From Paenibacillus chitinolyticus NBRC 15660 (lineage in GTDB: Bacteria; Bacillota; Bacilli; Paenibacillales; NBRC-103111): a stretch of DNA of 64,000 nucleotides. Positions within the stretch are counted from its first letter, which is position 1. Each line of letters begins with the position of its first letter. Below the pieces are notes generated by a model. It worked only from the letters and a program-made list of their open reading frames with translations. It had not been told where the DNA came from and did no database searches. Where the stretch lies: positions 372,001 through 436,000 of the forward strand of contig NZ_BBJT01000003.1 of the NCBI RefSeq assembly GCF_000739915.1, read 5' to 3'. Positions 33,607-41,349 of the stretch are shown in pieces. Made by a program: the position numbers and the translations under genes.

Positions 33607-34111
33607 CCGCCGCACGGGACCCTCGGCTCGGCGGCTAGGAGTCTCCGCATCGTTCGTGCTTCCAGCGTGGTGCGGCCCAAGCGGTACGCGGAGTCTCCAG
33701 CCTGCCATGCGGCCCCAAGTGGCGTCAGGTTCCATCGCCTACCGAAGCCGCGCTTTCGGCACCAGCCGCGGAGCCAAATTGTATTCCGATTCCGCTTTCA
33801 GCAGGTCATGAAGCTAACTTTGCACGCCGCAACAGATCCGCACCGCGAACAAGCCCGGCCTGAATGATTCAGGCCGGGCTTGTTCAATGCCGTTATGTTA
33901 ACTTCTGTATGTGCCCCGCTAACACCTCATCGTTCGCGGTATCGTACAGCGTCTTTTTCAACTATTCTTTAGAACTTCGTTACTGTCACGACTGAGCCCC
34001 ACGCACACGCTTTCTTTCCGCGCCGGGTTATGCCCATATCGCTTATTTTGAAGCTTCGTTCATCCCGCAAGGTGGGATCTGCTTCGTCTTTGTACTAGGC
34101 TCTTCCGCCGC
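33607..34111. other. Convergent intergenic region without a gene
   Basis: About 500 bases between the rightward acyltransferase-like gene and the leftward SLH gene. Apart from the palindrome at 33847-33885, nothing recognisable was found; the short open frames lack binding sites. Confidence 0.45.
33847..33885. terminator. Perfect 39-bp inverted repeat, probable bidirectional terminator
   Basis: Two identical 19-base arms (GAACAAGCCCGGCC...) around a single G, flanked by TTGTTC rather than a long T run. It lies between convergent genes, about 240 bases past the rightward stop. Confidence 0.6.
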
Positions 34112-36460
34112 TTAATAAGATATCGGCTGATCCGTTTTGCCTTGAAGCCCAGCCAACCTCATCAGAACGATGGCCGCCTGCGCCCGCGTCACTGCGTCCT
34201 GCGGTCGGAATTCGCATCCGATATCCTGCAGCAGGCCCAGCTTCATGACGAGGAAAACATCGGCTTTGTTTGTGATGCGGCCTTCATCTGTGACGGCAAG
34301 TTTGCCGAGCGGCTTATCCAGCAAGGACGACAGTTTCTCGTACCGGAGCTCGTTCACAAGCGCCGATGCCAGCTTCTCCCGCGTCAAAGGCTCATCCACG
34401 CCGAGCTTCCTGTCCGGGTCCGGCTGCAACCGGTTAATATCCGTCAGCAAACTGACGGTCCGGTAGTACGGGCTCCCCGGCTGCACATCCGCATAAAACG
34501 CCTCAGCCGTGCGGTAGTTCTCTCCGTAATACGAATCCGGTCTGATTCCGCGGGCGAACATCGTCAGCCAGTCTCCATAAGTAAGAACGGCATCCGGGTT
34601 CAAATTCCCGTCCGCGTCGGGAACGAGAACTTGGAGACGGACGAGCTCCGCCAACTCTTTTTGCGCCCAGTGACCCGTAATATCTTTCCCCTCGGACGGC
34701 TTAGGGACAGCCGGGATCGGCCTCAAATCACGCAGCTTACCCGACGCGGCATCGAGCACCTGCGGGGCCGACTCCGCCTCGGAACCTTGCCGGTAAACAA
34801 GCAGCAGTTTTCTTTCCTTATCGTCGCCGCCCGTGTAAAACGCCCCGTTCATCGTATAGGACAAGCTCATCCGGCCGTCAGCCTGAAGCCGCTTCGACGC
34901 CTCTTCCTTCGTTACGGCGGCAGGTTTCACCGCCTTCAACGCCTCCTCAATCGCCTCCTGCTCATATGGAAGCTGAAGGGTGTAGAGATTTCCGTCTCCG
35001 TTCAAGTTAAGGATAATCTGCTGATCCTGTACGGGAATCCTGTTATAGAACCGCTGAAACTGGTATGTAAACGGTTCGTTTTTCTTAGATGAGACGTTGT
35101 CTTTTCCCGCACTGTTCTTCTTCACCAGTTTCCAATTTTCAGAAGCCTGCGGAACGAGCTCGTCAAACCATTGGAGCGCTTTCGCATCCGCGGATTCCGA
35201 TGTAATGCTTCGCGGCTTCACATTCGGATTTTGGTTCCAGGGCGGATAAATCCCGTTCTCGCTCAGTTCCAGGATTTGACCCGTCCGGGTGTCGACAATC
35301 GCATGGGTATCGCGTCCGTTCTCGTTCTTCCAGTTCAGACTCCAGACGAGCTGCCCCGGCGTACGCCAGCCTTCCTGCTCGGACTTCTGGGCAAGCTTGC
35401 TTCCCTCCGGAACGTACCCCGTCGCTTTTACGAGTTCTTCGGCTTGCTCCGCACTTAACGGTCCTCCCGTATGCGCTTTGAAAGAAGCTCCTGTTCTCGG
35501 GACATCCGCGTAAGCCGAAGTGCCGTACGCGGCATACAGCCCATGAAATACATACTCTCCGGTTTGAGCGTCGACAGGGGCATAAAATAACGGGTTCCGC
35601 ACATAACCGAGTATCCATTCTTTTGGGCCCGATCCGTTCTGAAGCTTCACATATTGCAAGTCGACCGCAAAATCTTTCTTATATTTGGCGGCGGCTTCCC
35701 GCTCGCTTATTTTGGGAGTCGGGGAAGGATACGAGCTTTTGTGCAAACTGGCGTGCAGCCCCGTAACCCGGCCGTCCCCCCTCACCTGGACGTTGATGCC
35801 TTCGAAATCGACAAACAGCCCGTTCACTTTACGTCTGAATGTAAAATCGTACAGGACCGGACCGAAAAGCGCGCTTTGCGAGCCGTAGGAAAGAAAGGAT
35901 TCCAGCGTATCGTTTTGCAAGGACGGAATCGCCTTTTTCACAAGCTCCAGCGCGATCTGGGCAGCTTTCTCCTGGTTGACTGCCGGCGGATAAAAACTCT
36001 CCTCCTCTTTAAGCCAGGCCCCGGGAAATGAAGTCGACCAAACATCTCCTGTCCGGGCATCCACCTCACTGTGAAAGGAAGAAGTGGAATTCCCCTTGGT
36101 CACGGACCAGGAAATGGTCCATACAAGCCTCGGAACAGGGGGATAGCGATCCGTCGACTCACCCAGACTTGCCGACGATACTTCCGTATTTTTCAAGTCG
36201 GGAAATAATTCTCTCAGCCGGCCGATCGCCTGTTCCTTTGTAATCTTCGCCTCTTTTTCCAAAATGGCGCTATCCGAGGATTCGGACGGCTGGGCCGGAC
36301 CGCTTCCGGACACGATTTTCGCATCCTCCTGAAACCTATACGCCGGAGCGGAGTCATTCGCCGCATTTGTAATTCCAGGCAGCAGAAGACCGACTCCAAG
36401 AGAGCCGGCCACCGTGAGCATACCCGCTTTACGCAATCGTGAAGCGCGTTTATCGTACAT
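34112..36460 (-). CDS. YcdB/YcdC-domain surface protein with S-layer homology repeats
   Basis: A 782-residue secreted protein. It starts with a signal peptide (LTVAGSLGVGLLLPGITNAA). It then has two or more YcdB/YcdC-type repeats with PepSY-like text such as TKEQAIGRLRELFPDLKN, ISEREAAAKYKKDFAV, DARTGDVWSTSFP and DTRTGQILELSENG. The last 190 residues hold S-layer homology motifs (ITGHWAQKELAELVRLQVL, EPLTREKLASALVNEL, DAVTRAQAAIVLMRLAGL) that anchor the protein to wall polysaccharide. Function of the YcdB domains is unknown. AGGGATATAG lies before the ATG at 36458-36460. Confidence 0.88.
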   Translation of the reverse strand: MYDKRASRLRKAGMLTVAGSLGVGLLLPGITNAANDSAPAYRFQEDAKIVSGSGPAQPSESSDSAILEKEAKITKEQAIGRLRELFPDLKNTEVSSASLGESTDRYPPVPRLVWTISWSVTKGNSTSSFHSEVDARTGDVWSTSFPGAWLKEEESFYPPAVNQEKAAQIALELVKKAIPSLQNDTLESFLSYGSQSALFGPVLYDFTFRRKVNGLFVDFEGINVQVRGDGRVTGLHASLHKSSYPSPTPKISEREAAAKYKKDFAVDLQYVKLQNGSGPKEWILGYVRNPLFYAPVDAQTGEYVFHGLYAAYGTSAYADVPRTGASFKAHTGGPLSAEQAEELVKATGYVPEGSKLAQKSEQEGWRTPGQLVWSLNWKNENGRDTHAIVDTRTGQILELSENGIYPPWNQNPNVKPRSITSESADAKALQWFDELVPQASENWKLVKKNSAGKDNVSSKKNEPFTYQFQRFYNRIPVQDQQIILNLNGDGNLYTLQLPYEQEAIEEALKAVKPAAVTKEEASKRLQADGRMSLSYTMNGAFYTGGDDKERKLLLVYRQGSEAESAPQVLDAASGKLRDLRPIPAVPKPSEGKDITGHWAQKELAELVRLQVLVPDADGNLNPDAVLTYGDWLTMFARGIRPDSYYGENYRTAEAFYADVQPGSPYYRTVSLLTDINRLQPDPDRKLGVDEPLTREKLASALVNELRYEKLSSLLDKPLGKLAVTDEGRITNKADVFLVMKLGLLQDIGCEFRPQDAVTRAQAAIVLMRLAGLQGKTDQPISY

Positions 36461-36528
36461 CTATATCCCTCTCCCCGACTGTTAGAGTTTTCCATATTAT
36501 TAAACGCATGGAAGAAGGAATAGTTTCG

Positions 36529-37248
36529 TTACAAGAGAGAGACCGTCTTGTTTTCGTCTACCAGATTTTCGTGCCGATGCTCCAGTTCTTTGCTGAATTT
36601 TTCGGAGATCTGCTTTTTGTTCCCGTATACGTACAGAACATCGCCTGCTTCAAGGCGGGTATCGGAATTCTCGCCCCGTCTCCGGATTCTTAACGGCCCC
36701 CGCTGGACAAAGAGCAGGTTAATATCTTCATTGGCCGTACATAGATCGTCGATATGACAATGCTCGAACTCGGATTTTTCGATAACGGGAATATCAATGA
36801 TCCAGTCTTCTTCGTCGTTATACAAAAGTTCGCTTACCGGCAGCTCCTCCACGCCTTCATCTTCCTCCAGAGGCGCATGAAGTTTTTTGCTCAGCCGTTT
36901 TTGCATCGGTTTCAGTTTTAAAACGAACAGCAGAAAAACCAGGATGCCCGTTATGATCAGCAGCTCCGGTAGTCTGAACCGCTTTTCGAGCAGGTTGGAC
37001 ACCAACGTAATGATGACGGCAAGAGAAAACACGCCGAATAAAATCAAAAAAATACCGATTCGCCTGCGAACCGGATGCCGGATAATGAGCTCGGATTCCT
37101 GTGTAGTGAAACCCGTGCCTGTCAGCAGGGAAGTGACTTGAAAGCGGGCAATTTCGTTGTCAAGCCCGGTGAGCATCATCAATACCGCCGAAATTTCGAT
37201 AACGAGCAGGACGATCCCCAAATAGATGACGATTAACAGTAGCTCCAT
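36529..37248 (-). CDS. Membrane protein with TrkA_C (RCK_C) domain
   Basis: A 239-residue protein: two or three TM helices (LLLIVIYLGIVLLVIEISAVL, IGIFLILFGVFSLAVIITLV, LLIITGILVFLLFVLKL), a linker of about 50 residues, and a C-terminal TrkA_C fold (VIEKSEFEHCHIDDL, INLLFVQRGPLRIRRRGENSD, DTRLEAGDVLYVYGNKKQI). TrkA_C domains bind ligands such as c-di-AMP or nucleotides and gate cation transport. No pore signature is seen, so it may be a regulatory subunit or an exchanger fragment. GGAGG precedes the ATG at 37246-37248. Single gene. Confidence 0.8.
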   Translation of the reverse strand: MELLLIVIYLGIVLLVIEISAVLMMLTGLDNEIARFQVTSLLTGTGFTTQESELIIRHPVRRRIGIFLILFGVFSLAVIITLVSNLLEKRFRLPELLIITGILVFLLFVLKLKPMQKRLSKKLHAPLEEDEGVEELPVSELLYNDEEDWIIDIPVIEKSEFEHCHIDDLCTANEDINLLFVQRGPLRIRRRGENSDTRLEAGDVLYVYGNKKQISEKFSKELEHRHENLVDENKTVSLL

Positions 37249-37459
37249 GATACGCCTCCCAGCCTCTACACCTTTTCAATAACCGCTCCTGCGGGTATGT
37301 GAAACTAACAGCATTTACCTTTCAACGGTCACGTTTTCCATTTCCCGAGGCGCTTATACAGCCCGCCCCGCCGGGAATTTCCCGGCCGATTGACGTGGCC
37401 GCACCTGCAATGCGATAATGAGTTCGTCATCTCGAACCATCTGAAGGGAGTTACTGCAT

Positions 37460-38515
37460 GTGACGTTCGGAGCCAGAATGTTAAAGACGGGCATGGCCGT
37501 CACTCTAGCTTTGTACTTAAGTATGCTTTTGCATACGACCGCCCCGGTTATTGCCGCGGTTGCCGCGATTTTCGCCCTGCAGCCGTCCATTTACCGGTCC
37601 TGGCGTTATTTTCTCGATCAGCTGCAAACCAACACACTGGGAGCCGCGCTCGCCCTCGTCGCCGGTACGTTTTTTCCCAAGCACCCGATCGCGATCGGGA
37701 TCGTTTGTATTCTGGCCATCATGATCTGTCTTAAAATGAAAATGGAAGCGAACATCGGCCTCACCCTCGTAACGGTAATCGCCGTGATGGATGCTTCCGG
37801 CGGCCACTGGTGGTTCGCCGTTAACCGGTTCCTGCTCACCTCGCTCGGGGTCGGGTCCGCTTTCGTCATTAACGTGCTTTTTTTCCCGCCTAATTGGCAG
37901 AAACGGTTTATGGAAGAAGTTCACGGGGTCTTCAATCAGATATCGCCTCTTCAGAGGACGGTCATCTCCAATGAAATGAAAGAATCCGTTTTTCAGGAAA
38001 CGAAAGACGGTGTCGTGGGCGCGCTGTTCCGCCTGGAGGAGAAATACAAGCTCTTCGAAGAAGAGCAGAAAAAACTCAAACGGCTGAAATACAGCCAGTC
38101 CAAGCGTCTTGTCGTCTACAAGCAGATGCTTCACACCCTGCGCAAAGGCGTGGATATCCTACAACTGGTCGAAGAGCATTATTTCCAAGCATCGCGCACT
38201 TCAAAAATGAACGAGTTCGTCGACGAGCATTTGGAAGCCCTTACTCAATACCACGAGTATGTCCTTATGAAATTCGAGAAGAAATACAAGAACGAGTCCT
38301 ACGAGAAGCTCGAAGCGATGGATCTCAAAAACGACGCTTTCCTGAGGCTCATTACGGACGCCTCCAGCAGTACCGGTGACCTGCACCGGCTCGTTGTGGT
38401 CGCTTCCGGGATCTATGACTACGGCCACCAGATCGTGCGGCTGGATAAACTGGTCGAGCAGTTTTTCAAAGGCGCGGAAGAAAACGAAAAACAGACGGGA
38501 CTTAAGTTTTTTTAA
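37460..38515 (+). CDS. Aromatic acid exporter/FUSC-like membrane protein (YgaE type)
   Basis: A 351-residue protein with about six N-terminal TM helices (RMLKTGMAVTLALYLSMLL, PVIAAVAAIFALQPSIYRSW, IAIGIVCILAIMICLKM, IGLTLVTVIAVMDA). A long coiled cytoplasmic part follows (EKYKLFEEEQKKLKRLKY...). The SIYRSWRYFLDQLQTNTLGA motif is typical of the ArAE/DUF939 group, which includes B. subtilis YgaE. It probably exports or senses aromatic acids, which is inferred from the family. GTG at 37460 follows GAAGGGAG; ATG one base earlier would hit a stop. Its stop overlaps a terminator. Confidence 0.82.
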   Translation: MTFGARMLKTGMAVTLALYLSMLLHTTAPVIAAVAAIFALQPSIYRSWRYFLDQLQTNTLGAALALVAGTFFPKHPIAIGIVCILAIMICLKMKMEANIGLTLVTVIAVMDASGGHWWFAVNRFLLTSLGVGSAFVINVLFFPPNWQKRFMEEVHGVFNQISPLQRTVISNEMKESVFQETKDGVVGALFRLEEKYKLFEEEQKKLKRLKYSQSKRLVVYKQMLHTLRKGVDILQLVEEHYFQASRTSKMNEFVDEHLEALTQYHEYVLMKFEKKYKNESYEKLEAMDLKNDAFLRLITDASSSTGDLHRLVVVASGIYDYGHQIVRLDKLVEQFFKGAEENEKQTGLKFF

Positions 38516-38534
38516 TGTCCCGCCTGTTTTTTCT
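38490..38534 (+). terminator. Intrinsic terminator overlapping the 37460-38515 stop
   Basis: ACAGACGGGAC and GTCCCGCCTGT arms (one mismatch) with T tract TTTTTTC. The stop codon lies in the loop. Confidence 0.75.
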
Positions 38535-38580
38535 TTTATATAATCCGTATGGATACGACACATACTAAATCCGATCACGG

Positions 38581-38600
38581 CCTCCCTGCGGAGGTTTTTT
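38581..38600 (+). terminator. Small hairpin with T6 just before the 38618 gene
   Basis: CCTCC-CTGC-GGAGG followed by TTTTTT, ending 4 bases before the AGGAG of the next gene. Either the true end of upstream transcription or a leader attenuator; the short stem makes either weak. Confidence 0.4.
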
Positions 38601-38617
38601 AAAAGGAGATGATGTCT

Positions 38618-38830
38618 ATGACCGACAATCACGATCCCAATTTCGAACTGGGTGCTCCGCGTTCCTCGTTGGATTCGGCGGAAGCTTCATCCGCGCATGG
38701 AACGGAACTGACCAGAGAGCAGTTCCTCCAGTCTTACGAAGCCGGAACCATCGAAGACGACGGTGGCTTGGGCGAGGAGGCGCAAGCCGAAGCCGGCTAC
38801 CGGCCCGAGTCCTCGTCGGACAGAGCCTGA
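38618..38830 (+). CDS. Small acidic protein, unknown function
   Basis: A 70-residue hydrophilic, acidic protein (NHDPNFELGAPRSSLDSAEA, TREQFLQSYEAGTIEDDGG) without Cys or TM helix. Not recognised. AAAAGGAG lies 9 bases before ATG 38618; two in-frame ATGs at 38609 and 38612 are too close to it. A perfect bidirectional terminator follows. Confidence 0.65.
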   Translation: MTDNHDPNFELGAPRSSLDSAEASSAHGTELTREQFLQSYEAGTIEDDGGLGEEAQAEAGYRPESSSDRA

Positions 38831-38905
38831 ACCTTCCGCTGTAGACGGCATACGCGCTAGCCGGACAAGGCACGGACGCTCCGAACGCCGGAACCGGCTA
38901 TGCAA

Positions 38906-38953
38906 AAACCCCCGCAGTTTCAAGGCCGTAAGGCTTTGAAACTGCGGGGGTTT
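38906..38953. terminator. Strong bidirectional terminator
   Basis: AAACCCCCGCAGTTTCAA arm, GGCC/GGC inner pairs, GTAA loop, mirrored to TTGAAACTGCGGGGGTTT. It lies between convergent small genes. Confidence 0.85.
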
Positions 38954-39014
38954 CGTATGTGCCGGCTGTTCCCGGCGCTCCGGATCGCAAGCGCTTGCGC
39001 TTGCGCTGCGACGA

Positions 39015-39404
39015 TTACTCGACGGCGTGAAGACCGCTCAAACGCGAGACGGTGAGCAGCAGTTCGTCGCGCAGCGGAACGATGAATTCCACCGCGCCCA
39101 TCGTAAAGATGCCGCTACGGTTATGAAGCCTTAGGCCGCTGACGCTAAGCCTGTAATGCGGAAGGCCCGCTGACATCGAGGTCAGCTCACTCCCGCCTCC
39201 GTTCCGGGAAGAGAACGTGAGCGTGCGTCCTTTGGCTTCGAACGGCACGATGCTGAGAATCGCCTGCAAAGGGATATAGTAATTGACGTGGGGTTTCTGG
39301 ACGATGAGTTCTTTCGTCGTGACCGTAAGTCCCAGACCACTTTTCTTATGGGAATATTTCAATTCGCCGTCTGTCATCTGGATGGAAATAAAATCGGGAT
39401 TCAT
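39015..39404 (-). CDS. Conserved hypothetical protein
   Basis: A 129-residue, mostly beta-strand protein. Features: DFISIQMTDGELKYSHKKSG, LGLTVTTKELIVQKPHVNYY, FEAKGRTLTFSSRNGGG, and MGAVEFIVPLRDELLLTVSR at the end, reading like a small PH-like or PilZ-like fold. No family assigned. ATG at 39402-39404 with AAGGGGG about 10 bases upstream is preferred to the frame's first ATG at 39450-39452. Confidence 0.7.
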   Translation of the reverse strand: MNPDFISIQMTDGELKYSHKKSGLGLTVTTKELIVQKPHVNYYIPLQAILSIVPFEAKGRTLTFSSRNGGGSELTSMSAGLPHYRLSVSGLRLHNRSGIFTMGAVEFIVPLRDELLLTVSRLSGLHAVE

Positions 39405-39517
39405 TCCGTCTGGCGCCCCCTTCAAAAAAAGGATGTATGTCCACCTTATCATACCGATATTGGACTGACAACCTGACGAGGATTCAATTCGAACGAGTCA
39501 AAACGGGGAGAAAGCCG

Positions 39518-39763
39518 CTACGACGCGAGCATCAGCACCTGAAAATCCATCTCGATGCTTTGAGCCGACATCAGTCCGCCCAGCAATAGTTTGGCCTCCG
39601 TCAAACGGGCGAGATCCCCTCGCAAAATCAGATGGGACCGGTGTCTCTTCCCGGGCGTTTTCCAGGCCACCAGCGGAGCCAGCATATGTTGTTTTAAGGT
39701 TCGGATCACCGTATGTAATTGTTCCTGTTCCGCCACTTTGACGATCAGAAATGTATGGTCCAT
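39518..39763 (-). CDS. Small conserved hypothetical protein
   Basis: An 81-residue protein with an alpha/beta pattern (TFLIVKVAEQEQLHTVIRTL, HLILRGDLARLTEAKLLLGG, SIEMDFQVLMLAS), like a ferredoxin-like fold; no family recognised. GGAGGAG lies 6 bases before ATG 39763. Its promoter TTGACT-17-TATGAT predicts a leader of about 124 bases. Confidence 0.7.
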   Translation of the reverse strand: MDHTFLIVKVAEQEQLHTVIRTLKQHMLAPLVAWKTPGKRHRSHLILRGDLARLTEAKLLLGGLMSAQSIEMDFQVLMLAS

Positions 39764-39893
39764 CACGATCTCCTCCGGTCGTTAAAAAGAATGTGCGTTT
39801 CCGGCCGAAACCAGGGCGCATCGCGCCGAGAGCCGGGGATTAAAGTCCACAGCATAAAGCCATCCGCGAGCAGCAGCGGACGGCAGCCTTTCC

Positions 39894-39922
39894 ATCATAG
39901 GGTGTTTGGTTCAAGGAGTCAA
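39894..39922 (-). promoter_or_regulatory. Promoter of the 39518-39763 gene
   Basis: Minus strand TTGACT (39922-39917), 17 bases, TATGAT (39899-39894). Predicted start near 39887, giving a leader of about 124 bases to the ATG at 39763. Confidence 0.7.
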
Positions 39923-40120
39923 GTCGGATGGCTTACTTCCCTGCTCTTCCGCCGGTGCCTCATGAGGCTTCCCGGCTTAACGACTGTCACTGTACCTGTG
40001 TAATCCCGTTTGAAACAGTTTCTATGTATTTTTTTATTCTACCACATCAATTGGAGTTTTTCTTCATTATTCTTCACACGGAGTCAGTCCCGTTTACCCG
40101 GCTCTCCCCGGTATGAAACT
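39923..40120. other. Intergenic region with one palindrome
   Basis: About 200 bases downstream of the DUF1294 gene. A palindrome GCCTC-AT-GAGGC inside GCCGG/CCGGC near 39949-39976 was seen; no gene or known RNA motif. Confidence 0.35.
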
Positions 40121-40402
40121 TTACTCCCCCACAAAACGGAACAGCTTCCAAAAAACGATCACATTGACGATCAGCAGAAGCGGAATTCCGTATTTGAACG
40201 TAAAATGTCTGGTTTTGTGCTTGTAGGCATACATGCCCGCCCAGATACCGGGAGCCCCCCCGATAAGAGCCGTCAGGAACAACCGCTTCTCCGGTACCCG
40301 CCATTCCCCGCTGCGCGCTCTGCGTTTGTCGGCGCCCATCCAGACGTATGCGACAAGATTAACGACAAGAAGATATAGGACAAGAATCTTGATGGAGAAC
40401 AC
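40121..40402 (-). CDS. DUF1294 membrane protein
   Basis: A 93-residue protein with the DUF1294 signature: a first TM helix LVLYLLVVNLVAYVWMGADK, RRARSGEWRVPEKRLFLTALIGGAPGIWAGMY, then HKTRHFTFKYGIPLLLIVNV and a second helix. The family is widespread and uncharacterised, likely two-TM proteins. The start is odd: GTG at 40400-40402 sits directly on the GAAGAGGTG binding site, and ATC or ATT codons follow at a better spacing, so a rare start or a longer spacing is possible. Confidence 0.82.
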   Translation of the reverse strand: MFSIKILVLYLLVVNLVAYVWMGADKRRARSGEWRVPEKRLFLTALIGGAPGIWAGMYAYKHKTRHFTFKYGIPLLLIVNVIVFWKLFRFVGE

Positions 40403-40461
40403 CTCTTCTTTAGTATAAAGTCCCTTTCTCTATTAGTTTACAATTTTTTGGGTAAAAAGCG

Positions 40462-40488
40462 AAGACCGGAGCGAGAAGCTCCGGTCTT
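40462..40488. terminator. Hairpin after the SDR gene
   Basis: AAGACCGGAGC, GAGAA loop, GCTCCGGTCTT, immediately after the SDR stop at 40490. On the minus strand a TTTTT follows after three bases, so a leftward terminator is likely. Confidence 0.65.
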
Positions 40489-40489
40489 T

Positions 40490-41242
40490 CTATTCTTCGT
40501 ACATCATTTTGCGGGTCATGCCTCCGTCAATGACAAGATTCTCTCCGGTAACGAAGTCGTTCGCGGGATCCGTCAAATAAAAGCAGGCCCTGGCGACGTC
40601 GTCGGGTGTGCCGACGCGGCCGGCAGGGTGCTGCTTATGATCGGACGGCTTCAGCGCCTCGTAGTCCCCGGTCTCAATCCAGCCGGGGCTGATGCAGTTC
40701 ACGCGGATGCCGTCCGGGCCCAGCGATATCGCGAGCGCATGCGTCAGCGCCGCGATCCCTCCCTTCGAAGCGGCGTACGCTTCCGAGGACGGCTCCGACA
40801 TCAGCGCCCGCGTGGACGCGATGTTCACGATGCTGCCGCCTCCGGTCTCACGCATCCGCTTCGCCGCTTCCCGCGCGCACAGGAACGTGCCGCGCAGATT
40901 CGTGTGGAGGACGCGGTCCCACTCCTCCACCGTCAAGTCGTACGGCGACTTCCAGTCGGAGACGCCGGCGTTGTTGATCAGGCAGCCGATAGAGCCGTAC
41001 GCTGCGGCTGCCCGTTCGATAAGGCGGACGATGTCGCCGGGCCGGCTCATGTCCGCCGGGACGAACAGCGCTTCTCCGCCTCCTTCGCGGATCGTCCGCG
41101 CGTTGTCTTCTCCGCGGGTCTCGTCCGTATCCGCCAGGACGACGGCGCTTCCCCGCTCGGCATAGCGGCGCGCGATTACGCGGCCGATGCCGGATGCCGC
41201 TCCCGTCACAATAACGGCTTTGCCGGCAGGCTCTGTTTTCAT
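40490..41242 (-). CDS. SDR family NAD(P)-dependent oxidoreductase
   Basis: A 250-residue short-chain dehydrogenase of the classical type. Cofactor motif TGAASGIGRVIARRYAERG, NNAG in INNAGVSDW, catalytic Ser in NIASTR, and YAASKG (Tyr-x-x-x-Lys). The end TDPANDFVTGENLVIDGGM is characteristic of the 3-oxoacyl-ACP reductase/glucose dehydrogenase group. Asp in VLADTDETRG suggests NAD preference. Substrate unknown. Single gene. GGGAGGG precedes the ATG at 41240-41242. Confidence 0.9.
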   Translation of the reverse strand: MKTEPAGKAVIVTGAASGIGRVIARRYAERGSAVVLADTDETRGEDNARTIREGGGEALFVPADMSRPGDIVRLIERAAAAYGSIGCLINNAGVSDWKSPYDLTVEEWDRVLHTNLRGTFLCAREAAKRMRETGGGSIVNIASTRALMSEPSSEAYAASKGGIAALTHALAISLGPDGIRVNCISPGWIETGDYEALKPSDHKQHPAGRVGTPDDVARACFYLTDPANDFVTGENLVIDGGMTRKMMYEE

Positions 41243-41349
41243 GATGGAAACCCTCCCGGGATCGATTTATTTTTGAGACTGTTCGCTTTCGCTCCGTACC
41301 CGCTTCTTGTATAATCAGGAGAAAATTCTCATGTAAAGGCGGGATCGGG

